Positions 52,290-60,170 of a stretch of 64,000 nt of DNA are shown piece after piece. This DNA is from Cellulophaga sp. L1A9. GTDB taxonomy: Bacteria > Bacteroidota > Bacteroidia > Flavobacteriales > Flavobacteriaceae. Each line of letters opens with the position of its first letter. Position 1 is the first letter of the stretch. Under the pieces are notes generated by a model. It made no database searches, had not been told where the DNA came from, and saw nothing but the letters and a program-made list of their open reading frames with translations. The stretch is taken from the NCBI RefSeq assembly GCF_009797025.1, contig NZ_CP047027.1:1612001-1676000 (forward strand), given 5' to 3'. The position numbers were made by a program, and so were the translations under genes.

Positions 52290-52922
52290 TTAAACCATTG
52301 TTCCGAATAATAAATGACAAAGAATGAACGCTATCACCGAAAGAATAATTCCGATTAAAAAAACATGAAACGATTTACGAAGGAGTCTAAATTTTTGATC
52401 TATTGTTTTACCTAAGTGATAGGTGTCTTTTGCTATAGTTTCATATAACTCATCTCCCTTATACATTAAGCCCGTCATCTGCGTTACATACTCTTCTTCA
52501 TTCATGGTATTGAAATTCCCATAAAACAATAAGTTGTTGGTATGCTTCTCCCCGTGTTTTAATTCTGGCCTTGTGGCAAAAATTGCAAATGCAATGGATA
52601 TGATGTTGGTAAGCAACATCATTACCACAGGATATATTAAATGAGGGTCTTTATCTAGTTGCCCATAGACGGTACCTAAAATTATAGAAAGGATAAGTGC
52701 ATTTATAGAAATCAATATGTTTGATTTTCTATCAATCATCGTATTGAGCGTGTATTGATTTTTAGAAACTAAGCGAAATAAGGTTTCCGCACCACGTTCT
52801 GACCTTGGCTCTACTTTCGCAAGTTTCTTCTTTAATGCCTTTAAGCCGTCCATATCAATATCGAGCTCTTCCATTAAATATTTACTTTCTGCTTTTTGTG
52901 TTTTTTTATCTTTTGGCTCCAT
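52290..52922 (-). CDS. Pycsar-type membrane effector domain protein (PycTM/DUF5706-like)
   Basis: A 210-residue protein with a charged N-terminal helix, then TLNTMIDRKSNILISINALI running into a first membrane segment (about 67-87). A second segment (YPVVMMLLTNIISIAFAIFA) and a third at the C terminus (FLIGIILSVIAFILCHLLF) follow. The D-R-K-x-x-I-L-I-S-I-N pattern is the mark of the DUF5706/PycTM family, whose studied members damage the membrane when cyclic pyrimidine nucleotides bind. No cyclase gene is present in the window, so a defence role is open. Last gene of the minus-strand operon. Confidence 0.75.
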   Translation of the reverse strand: MEPKDKKTQKAESKYLMEELDIDMDGLKALKKKLAKVEPRSERGAETLFRLVSKNQYTLNTMIDRKSNILISINALILSIILGTVYGQLDKDPHLIYPVVMMLLTNIISIAFAIFATRPELKHGEKHTNNLLFYGNFNTMNEEEYVTQMTGLMYKGDELYETIAKDTYHLGKTIDQKFRLLRKSFHVFLIGIILSVIAFILCHLLFGTMV

Positions 52923-52942
52923 AAGGATTAAAATTAGCTATT

Positions 52943-53599
52943 TTATAATTTAAAAAAAGAAGGCATTGAAATATTAAATTTCTCGTAGATACCATAGGGT
53001 ATCCCTATATCTGCAATAAAAATTTCGGTTTTAAGAGAAAGTATATTAAGAATTTGCTTAGGAGCCGCCAAGGTAAGCACTTGATGAGCCTGGAACATTG
53101 GTTGTGTACTATCCTCTGAAATCCCCATAGGAATATCTAATGAAATTTTAAAAGCATTAGAACTATTAGCTGCTTGCATTCTACTTAAAAATACGTCACT
53201 CAATGGAAGCCTTTGTGAGAAACCCAAATAGGCATCAACCCAAATATCAGGTGTTGCTATTACTTCTTTTTTCGCTCCAAACAGCAGTGCACGCTCTAAT
53301 TGCGCTGCAGGCAAGTCTTTGGTAATTGCAACAGGGATATCTAAATACACTTTAAAACCCCAAGCTGCCAACCTACGCGCGGCAACTAAACCGCCACCCC
53401 CATTATTACCATTACCTACTCCTATTAAAATAGCAGAAGTTTTAGTAGCTGATAATGCAATCAAATTAGCTAATTGCAAACCTGCACTTTCCATCATTAA
53501 AGGTATAGGCAAGTTATACTTCGCTACCGCTAGGTAATCCATCTCCTTAAAAGAAGCTAGTGATAACGCTTCTGTAGCTTTAAAATGATTTTCTATCAA
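52943..53599 (-). CDS. NAD(P)H-hydrate epimerase-like protein (YjeF N-terminal domain)
   Basis: A 218-residue single-domain protein. NLPIPLMMESAGLQLANLI and GVGNGNNGGGGLVAARRLA match the YjeF_N fold, which repairs hydrated NAD(P)H by epimerisation. The usual NNGGDG loop reads NNGGGG here, and the usual D-I-P-S-G reads DIPMGIS. The ADP-dependent dehydratase half (YjeF C-terminal) is missing. Activity may be changed. It sits 2 bases after the unknown 251-residue gene and 20 before the PycTM gene. Confidence 0.8.
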   Translation of the reverse strand: MIENHFKATEALSLASFKEMDYLAVAKYNLPIPLMMESAGLQLANLIALSATKTSAILIGVGNGNNGGGGLVAARRLAAWGFKVYLDIPVAITKDLPAAQLERALLFGAKKEVIATPDIWVDAYLGFSQRLPLSDVFLSRMQAANSSNAFKISLDIPMGISEDSTQPMFQAHQVLTLAAPKQILNILSLKTEIFIADIGIPYGIYEKFNISMPSFFKL

Positions 53600-53601
53600 A
53601 A

Positions 53602-54357
53602 TTATAATGCCTTATACGTTAAGATTGTTTCTTTAAAAAATGCGCCTGCTTTTTGTTCATCTAAATCTTTCATAGGGTTTATAGCTCCTTTAAAACCTTC
53701 ATTTTTCCAATTTCCTAAAGATAATTTTTTAAATTCTTCCGTACTAATACCATCATGCCCGCTGTATCCACTAGTGTACAAATAAAAATCATCTACTAGC
53801 GTATCTGGTATGGCCATACCAAAACCTACACTAACATTTTCAGGTTTATCCAAGGTAATAAAACCTCCACTATCAAAGTGATGCGGCCAAATTCGAATGG
53901 TAGTATCTAAATTTAGCTCTTTAACAACAGCCTCTAAAGAATTTTGAGCAATGGTACGTAGCTTTACCAAACTATTAAGCTCTTCTTGTGCTGGTTTTTT
54001 AAATGTAAAGTCAGCTGTTATTTTTTCATAAGGCAAGTCATAATGCAAGGCATAGGTATAGGTTGCATTGCGTTCTAAAACTTCCGTTACATGCTGTATC
54101 CATGTCACTATTTCTTTATGCGTTTTACCGTCTAGAAAAATAACCCCCAGTTGCTCTTCATTGCGCAACCAACTGAGTGAAAAATTCTGATAATCTAGCG
54201 CTATTCTATAGCCATTATCATTTAAAGGCCATGTTTCCAAAGAACCTTTTTCTGTATTGAATCCGAGGTTGGTATGGCTATCATCTGCCTTTTTATCTAA
54301 GAAATTAATCCCGGCTGTTGCTAGGTATTGGGCTGCAATATGAATTTGATTTGTCAT
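53602..54357 (-). CDS. Conserved hypothetical protein
   Basis: A 251-residue soluble protein that I do not recognise. It shows a motif IRIWPHHFDSGGFITLD, with YLYTSGYSGHDGISTEEFKKL near the C terminus, an alpha/beta mix and no signal peptide. The paired histidines and acidic residues in WPHHFDSGG may bind a metal or be catalytic, which is inference. It lies 9 bases after the Rieske/glutamate-synthase gene, so it is co-transcribed with it. Confidence 0.7.
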   Translation of the reverse strand: MTNQIHIAAQYLATAGINFLDKKADDSHTNLGFNTEKGSLETWPLNDNGYRIALDYQNFSLSWLRNEEQLGVIFLDGKTHKEIVTWIQHVTEVLERNATYTYALHYDLPYEKITADFTFKKPAQEELNSLVKLRTIAQNSLEAVVKELNLDTTIRIWPHHFDSGGFITLDKPENVSVGFGMAIPDTLVDDFYLYTSGYSGHDGISTEEFKKLSLGNWKNEGFKGAINPMKDLDEQKAGAFFKETILTYKAL

Positions 54358-54366
54358 GAGTAAATT

Positions 54367-55980
54367 TTAAAGATTAGTACCAGCATACGGTATCCCTGTT
54401 AAATGGTGCATTTCTCTATTAAAGGTTGATAAGTCTTCCTGATTAAATTTAGAGATATCATCATAACCACATGCTCTTGCAATTACTTTGATTAGATTAT
54501 TGGTCGCATCAAAATAATTATGCAATTGTTTGGCCGAAGCATCAATAATTAATCGGCTTCTTAATGATTCTTTCTGGGTGGCTATTCCTACAGGGCAGTT
54601 ATTGCTTCCACAAGCTCTCATTCCCAAACAGCCAATAGCTTGTAATGCAGCATTAGAAACCGCAACAGCATCTGCACCCAACATTAATGCTTTTCCATAA
54701 TCTTCTGCAATTCGCAGTCCGCCTGTAATTATTAAGGTTACCCCCGTAGCATTTACTTTATCTAAATATTTACGTGCTCTTGCTAAAGCCGCAATAGTGG
54801 GTACATTTATATTGTCTCGTAAAATGGTAGGAGCAGAGCCTGTACCTCCTCCGCGGCCATCAAGAATAATATAATCTACTCCCACATCTAAGGCAAATTG
54901 AATGTCTTTTTCTATATGACTTGCCGCTATTTTAAATCCTATTGGAATTCCGCCTGTACGCACTCTTACTTTATCTGCAAAGGCTTTAAAATCTTTCACG
55001 CCATGAAAATCTGGAAAGGTTGCTGGTGATATTGCTGTTTCACCTTCTTTTAAGCCTCTTACCTCAGCAATTTCTTTACTTACTTTACTTCCTGGCAAAT
55101 GACCTCCTGTACCTGTTTTTGCTCCTTGACCGCCTTTGAAATGAAACGCTTGTACATGATCTAATTTATCCCAAGAAAAACCAAACTGTGCAGAGGCAAG
55201 CTCGTAAAAATATTTGCTGTTATTTTCTTGTTCTTTAGGAAGCATACCCCCTTCTCCTGAGCAAATACCCGTACCTGCAAGTTCTGCTCCTTTTGATAAT
55301 GCAATTTTTGCTTCTCTTGATAATGCACCAAAACTCATATCACTAACAAACAAAGGAATATCTAAGCTCAATGGTTTTTTGGCATTAGGACCAATAACCA
55401 CCTTAGTAGCCACATCTTCTTCATCTAACAAAGGGCGACTCGCTAATTGTGCAGGTAAAAACTGAATATCACTCCATTTTGGAAGTGTATTTCTATCTAC
55501 CCCCATAGACGCAGAGAAACCATGATGTCCAAGATTTTTTAATCCGTTTTTTGCCAATTCTTTTATATACCCTGTATAAGGTTCTGTTTCTTCAGGGTGC
55601 GTATCTGCGTAAGCCCCTAAATATTCATCCCGATTAAAAGGTTGTGCATGCTTTTCTAAATAGGCATCAATTTCTACCTCATCTACGAAGAGCTCTCCGT
55701 TTTCAACTTTTGTTGTAAACTTATGCAGCACTTCGTTATTATTATATTCAGAAACACCGGTATCATACCGATAATCCCAACCATGAACCCCACAGATAAG
55801 GTTATGACCATCCATGTGCCCATCAGACATTAATGCCCCACGATGCAAGCACCTTCCGTATAGTACCGATATCACATCATCAAACTTAACAATGACCAAA
55901 TCAAGACCATTGATTAAGGCGTGAGCCGGTTTTTTGTTTTCTAATGATTTTACTTGCGCAATAACAATTGGTTTTTTCAT
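54367..55980 (-). CDS. Rieske domain fused to a glutamate-synthase-type FMN domain
   Basis: A 537-residue protein. Residues about 1-105 are a Rieske [2Fe-2S] domain with both ligand pairs: CLHRG and CGVHGWDY. Residues about 130-537 follow the FMN-binding alpha-subunit barrel of glutamate synthase (PLFVSDMSFGALSREAKIAL, FKGGQGAKTGTGGHLPG, IILDGRGGGTGSAPTI). The cluster cysteines of that family are in CLGMRACGSNNCPVGIATQ. It lacks the glutaminase domain, so it is not a normal glutamate synthase. Probably a redox enzyme with its own electron-entry domain; reaction unknown. Confidence 0.85.
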   Translation of the reverse strand: MKKPIVIAQVKSLENKKPAHALINGLDLVIVKFDDVISVLYGRCLHRGALMSDGHMDGHNLICGVHGWDYRYDTGVSEYNNNEVLHKFTTKVENGELFVDEVEIDAYLEKHAQPFNRDEYLGAYADTHPEETEPYTGYIKELAKNGLKNLGHHGFSASMGVDRNTLPKWSDIQFLPAQLASRPLLDEEDVATKVVIGPNAKKPLSLDIPLFVSDMSFGALSREAKIALSKGAELAGTGICSGEGGMLPKEQENNSKYFYELASAQFGFSWDKLDHVQAFHFKGGQGAKTGTGGHLPGSKVSKEIAEVRGLKEGETAISPATFPDFHGVKDFKAFADKVRVRTGGIPIGFKIAASHIEKDIQFALDVGVDYIILDGRGGGTGSAPTILRDNINVPTIAALARARKYLDKVNATGVTLIITGGLRIAEDYGKALMLGADAVAVSNAALQAIGCLGMRACGSNNCPVGIATQKESLRSRLIIDASAKQLHNYFDATNNLIKVIARACGYDDISKFNQEDLSTFNREMHHLTGIPYAGTNL

Positions 55981-56000
55981 ATGTATATTGGTTTTTAGTA

Positions 56001-59000
56001 TTAAAATGAGAATCCGAGTACAAAGACAATTCTACCACCATCTGTACTATTAAAATAGCCAAGATTAGCTGTTAAAGCTTCTGCTCCAACGACCCATAAT
56101 GACCCTCCAACAGAGTTATGCCAAACGTTAGAGTTATCATCAGTTGTCCAAACACGACCATAATCAAAACTTCCTGTTACGCCAAAACGAATAGGAATAA
56201 CACTTGTTTTTAAACCTCCTAAGGGTATTCTTAAATCCGTATTCTGATAAAAAGATTGTTTCCCTGTAAAACGTTCATTTCTAAACCCTCTAAGGCTATT
56301 GTTTCCTCCTATTGTAGCACCATGATAAAATTCAAAATCATCACCAATAATAACTTCACCGCCTAATTTGGTAGCCAATACTAAACTCCCACTTTTTGTA
56401 AGCTTATGGTTTATTGCTAATTCTGGTTGTAGGTATCCAAAACTATTTTCTGCTGTGGTATCATCAATATTTGTTTTGTATCCTGCTGTTAAGCCCATAT
56501 TTAATCCTAAGGTAGGAAAAGCGGCGCTATCCTTATTCTCATAACTGTAGGTGGCTTCAGCTCCGCCATAAATCTGATGCTCAAAAATTGTATTGCCTTC
56601 TGGAAGGTTTGCTACAAAACGGTCTTCGGTATTTTCAACATCAAATGATTCTACAAGAGGTTTAAACTGGAAGTATCCTCCGTTTGCACCTCTCCAATTT
56701 AAAGAGACAGCTGCATTCCACTTACGAATTCTAACTCTATTAAAATCTAAATCATTAACATCTTTATCATACTCCGTTTCATTACCAAACCCAAAGAAAT
56801 TTTCAGCAAAATTTGGACTCGTATACAAACCTTCTATTCCAAAATTCCAGTGCTTGAAAATATTAGAAAACTCTCCTTTATACGAAACATCAAAACCCGA
56901 TGTGCTTGTATAATAAGCGGCATTAATACTATGCTTATAGGTAAATGGATTTCTTTGTAAACCATAAAAGGTATGATTACTTAGTACACCCACCTTAAGA
57001 CCATCATCTGGATTAACCGCAATTATGGGCAAGAGTTGATCAAAACTATATTTTACTTTCTTGTGATCATAGTTGTTGATACTATAATCATCTACAAGCC
57101 ATTTTTTAGATTTTTTATTGACGATGGTATTTTCCTTACTCTTATAATCGTATATTTTTACTTTCTTGGTGTTTTTAAAGTCATAGGTATCATTCTTCTT
57201 ACCTCCAATTATTTTTATATTCACAAGGTGATCTCCTTCGCCTTCTACGACAAATGTGTCACTACCATCAAGACCATATATCCATATTTCTTTAGTAACA
57301 TCTCTGGAAAAAGTACGGTTTAGAATTCCTAAATCTTTACGGTCTATTCTTATGTTTGTCTGACCATTTGGTAGCCTAGTAATTTTAAAATCGTCTGATT
57401 TTTGTGTTCCAGTGACTACCTCAAATTTATTTAAATACAAATAATATGCATTGGCAATTTTTAGAAGATTTTCACGTCTTCCTTTTAGCTTTTCTTTTAT
57501 ATCTTCTATTGTAGCCCCTTTAATTTCTGCCGGGATATTTTCAAAAGCCTTTTCTATATCAGCATCAGAAAGCCCTTCTTGAATTGCTTTTGCCTGTTTT
57601 TCCCACTCTTTCCAACCAGAAGCATTGATCAATGTTAGATCTAAATGGTAAGGAGATGACGCAAACCATTTTACGCTTCTTAAATCATCATCATAGGTTT
57701 GCATTTTACGCAAACCTGGTATTGCTCTAGTTAAAAAACTTATAAGCGCACCGTCATACTTTGAAAAAGCTTGATCCCGATCTCTTGGAATAGGCTTACA
57801 GTATTCTGTACCATCTTCATTTTTAAAAAGTGCCCAACGCCATTGATCTTCATGTCTGTCCCAATCTCCTAAAAGCATATCAAAAAGACGGGCTTTAATA
57901 TAAGAAGGTTCATCTACAACAGATTTACCAGATTTATTAATCTCTTGTAAGACATCAGCAGTGCTTAAAATTTTAACGGGTGTACCAAAAGATTCTGACG
58001 CTAATTGGGTATCTCCTACATGCTCTTCTATCATATACAATTCATCACCAAAATCATCATTAAACTCTGCTAATCTTTTTTGCTTAGGAATGTAATAAAT
58101 CTCTGGGTTGGTATGAAAAACCCCTACAGCATCTGATAAGCCCCCAATAGCAAAAGGAGTGTATGGATGCGAAGTGGTATAAAAATCTGAAAGAAATTTA
58201 TCTACAACGGTACCATCTAAAGCATCACCAATATACGTGTCTTGAAAAGCATTGGCTTGTAAAAATTTAGTGGTACTCTTTTTTAAAGCCCGCATTACAA
58301 ACTGTTGTCCGTTTTTATCTTCTAATCTAAGTGATTTTGATTGTTGTCCACCTCCACGTTTCACAGGTGTTAATCCACCTTTTAACGTATCTAAAAGAAC
58401 CACAGGAACATGTACTTCTTTCCCGTAATATTCTCTATAATGATCTCCCCAAAGTGCTTTATACACACCACTCTTAGTTGTTTCTTCCTTGGTATACACT
58501 GCAGCAGATTTTTTAGAAGGAAAATTACTTTTGGTTGCATATGCCTCCGTCTCTTCTTCCAAACCACCTTTTAAAATAGTAGATGTAAAAACTTGTTTTG
58601 AAACTCCGTTTTCAAGTGTAAAAAAATGTACGACAACTTTTCCGTTCACTCCAATATCTAAACGTGCGTAGCCATTTTTTGCTAGTGCAAACTGCCCATT
58701 ATCTTCTTTTCTTACCGCTTCTAAATCCCCCGCCGCTCCACTAATAATTTGAGGAACTGCAGCATTAAGGTATTGTAGGTTTTTACCATGGCCAGAAAGA
58801 AAAATAACATCATCTGCTCCTCTAGCTATAGTTTTAAGCCTTTGTCTTAAACTTCTATATTGTGCGTTCTGAAAATCATTAACATCAAAACCACCTATAT
58901 TCGCCCATAAGCCTTGTCTTGTATTGGTTTCTATAGGATGGTGCATCGCTATAAGAATAATTTTCCCTTGTGCTTTTTTAATTCTGTTTTCGAATTCTAA

Positions 59001-59519
59001 AAAGAATAAATTTCTATTCTTAATTTCAGCATCTTCATTGATATATACATTCTGATTCCAATCTTCTAAATACCATTGAGAGTCTACGGTAATTAAAACC
59101 ACATTTTCAGAAATGTCATAAGCATCTATAGGCTCATCATTATCAGGATAAAATTTAGCTTTACTATTTTTATTGATATGCTTTTCAATATCCTTTAAAC
59201 GCTTGTAGCCTTCTTTTGACCATTCTTGATTGCCACCTATAAATATGGCTTCTTTCTTAAAATCATTTATAATTAAGAGTTGCTCATTAAGTGAGGCTTC
59301 ATAATTTTCTTTAGGAGCTTCGTTACCCAATAAAAGAAGCATAGGGTTTTCTGCAGCTTTTGCCGCTAGCGCTATTTGAGTAAGGACATGTGTATTTGTT
59401 ACATCTGAAGTGTTCCCTGTCATGTAAATAGTTTTTTCAATTTCTTGTGAAAAAACTAAACTGGAACTTAGTATCGCAGTTAGCGATAACAAAAGGTTGC
59501 GTATTTTAAAAGTTTTCAT
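56001..59519 (-). CDS. Exported fusion: degenerate metallophosphoesterase, kinase-like middle, Omp85-type barrel
   Basis: A 1172-residue protein. Signal peptide to about residue 25. Residues about 30-310 have the calcineurin-like phosphoesterase plan but altered metal motifs: LLGNEAP for GD, FIGGNQEW for GNHE and SGHGKNL for GHxH; AMHHP is kept. Residues about 375-600 look like an atypical kinase: a Gly-rich TPVKRGGGQQSKS, a lysine in FVMRALKKS, DWDRHEDQW (catalytic-loop-like) and PRDRDQAFSK (metal-Asp-like), as in CotH/Fam20/HipA-type folds. From about 800 to the end is a surface-antigen (BamA/TamA-like) barrel with GGNNSLRGFRNERFTG and a terminal FVLGFSF. The kinase call is inference. Confidence 0.75.
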   Translation of the reverse strand: MKTFKIRNLLLSLTAILSSSLVFSQEIEKTIYMTGNTSDVTNTHVLTQIALAAKAAENPMLLLLGNEAPKENYEASLNEQLLIINDFKKEAIFIGGNQEWSKEGYKRLKDIEKHINKNSKAKFYPDNDEPIDAYDISENVVLITVDSQWYLEDWNQNVYINEDAEIKNRNLFFLEFENRIKKAQGKIILIAMHHPIETNTRQGLWANIGGFDVNDFQNAQYRSLRQRLKTIARGADDVIFLSGHGKNLQYLNAAVPQIISGAAGDLEAVRKEDNGQFALAKNGYARLDIGVNGKVVVHFFTLENGVSKQVFTSTILKGGLEEETEAYATKSNFPSKKSAAVYTKEETTKSGVYKALWGDHYREYYGKEVHVPVVLLDTLKGGLTPVKRGGGQQSKSLRLEDKNGQQFVMRALKKSTTKFLQANAFQDTYIGDALDGTVVDKFLSDFYTTSHPYTPFAIGGLSDAVGVFHTNPEIYYIPKQKRLAEFNDDFGDELYMIEEHVGDTQLASESFGTPVKILSTADVLQEINKSGKSVVDEPSYIKARLFDMLLGDWDRHEDQWRWALFKNEDGTEYCKPIPRDRDQAFSKYDGALISFLTRAIPGLRKMQTYDDDLRSVKWFASSPYHLDLTLINASGWKEWEKQAKAIQEGLSDADIEKAFENIPAEIKGATIEDIKEKLKGRRENLLKIANAYYLYLNKFEVVTGTQKSDDFKITRLPNGQTNIRIDRKDLGILNRTFSRDVTKEIWIYGLDGSDTFVVEGEGDHLVNIKIIGGKKNDTYDFKNTKKVKIYDYKSKENTIVNKKSKKWLVDDYSINNYDHKKVKYSFDQLLPIIAVNPDDGLKVGVLSNHTFYGLQRNPFTYKHSINAAYYTSTSGFDVSYKGEFSNIFKHWNFGIEGLYTSPNFAENFFGFGNETEYDKDVNDLDFNRVRIRKWNAAVSLNWRGANGGYFQFKPLVESFDVENTEDRFVANLPEGNTIFEHQIYGGAEATYSYENKDSAAFPTLGLNMGLTAGYKTNIDDTTAENSFGYLQPELAINHKLTKSGSLVLATKLGGEVIIGDDFEFYHGATIGGNNSLRGFRNERFTGKQSFYQNTDLRIPLGGLKTSVIPIRFGVTGSFDYGRVWTTDDNSNVWHNSVGGSLWVVGAEALTANLGYFNSTDGGRIVFVLGFSF

Positions 59520-59541
59520 TTTTGAACCGTTGGTTATTAAT

Positions 59542-59910
59542 TTAATATTTTTTAAGCTGAATAATTTTAAGCGTAATTAAAAGTGAAAAAATTGCAAAAG
59601 ACAAATAACACATAGGGATACCCCCATCTGTTTTAGGGCACTCACTATGTCCTAAATATTGCATCACCGAAGCGATTATTGCAATTACAAAAGCTAAGCC
59701 TGTAAAAAGGAAATACAACACATTCCATTTCTTTTTTAAATGCGCTACAAGAGGAACTAAAAAACAAAACAAGACAATAATACATGCTGGTACCATTCCT
59801 ATTTTAGGACAGCCATTTCCTGTTTGCACTTCTTCTAGAACAAGCCCTCCGACTCCTATAGTTCCTATAATAAGTAACAATAGAATTAGGCTATAACTAT
59901 TAATCTTCAT
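59542..59910 (-). CDS. Hypothetical four-helix membrane protein with duplicated Cys motif
   Basis: A 122-residue protein with four hydrophobic helices (about 7-27, 41-60, 65-88, 100-117). Each half carries a similar external loop: GCPKIGMVPAC in the first and ECPKTDGGIPMC in the second, so the protein looks like an internal duplication with two Cys pairs. The cysteines could form disulfides or bind a metal. I do not recognise the family. It overlaps the zinc-ribbon gene by 11 bases. Confidence 0.7.
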   Translation of the reverse strand: MKINSYSLILLLLIIGTIGVGGLVLEEVQTGNGCPKIGMVPACIIVLFCFLVPLVAHLKKKWNVLYFLFTGLAFVIAIIASVMQYLGHSECPKTDGGIPMCYLSFAIFSLLITLKIIQLKKY

Positions 59911-60169
59911 TACGCAATTGACAGGTTGGGCACTCTAAACCATTAACCGTACTTTTTAATCGTATACCACTTAAATTTGTGACTATAAAATCTTGGATAA
60001 AAGCGTGCTTACGTTCTTTATTATTAACCTCTATTTGAATGTCCTTATATTTTTCGCGAATAACATTCCCATATTCTTGGTCTCCCCAACAATTAGGACA
60101 TACTGATGCTGGAGTTTCATCAAACGCATCTGGTCTTTTATTGAAAAGTGATTTTAAAAGAGTTTTCAT
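59900..60169 (-). CDS. Small zinc-ribbon protein
   Basis: An 89-residue protein with two CxxC knuckles (VCPNCWGDQEYG and GLECPTCQLRNED) about 50 residues apart, the pattern of a zinc ribbon or rubredoxin-like site. Between them lies a charged helical stretch. It begins one base after the ASPIC/VCBS gene and overlaps the following membrane-protein gene by 11 bases, suggesting coupled translation. Function unknown. Confidence 0.75.
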   Translation of the reverse strand: MKTLLKSLFNKRPDAFDETPASVCPNCWGDQEYGNVIREKYKDIQIEVNNKERKHAFIQDFIVTNLSGIRLKSTVNGLECPTCQLRNED

Positions 60170-60170
60170 A

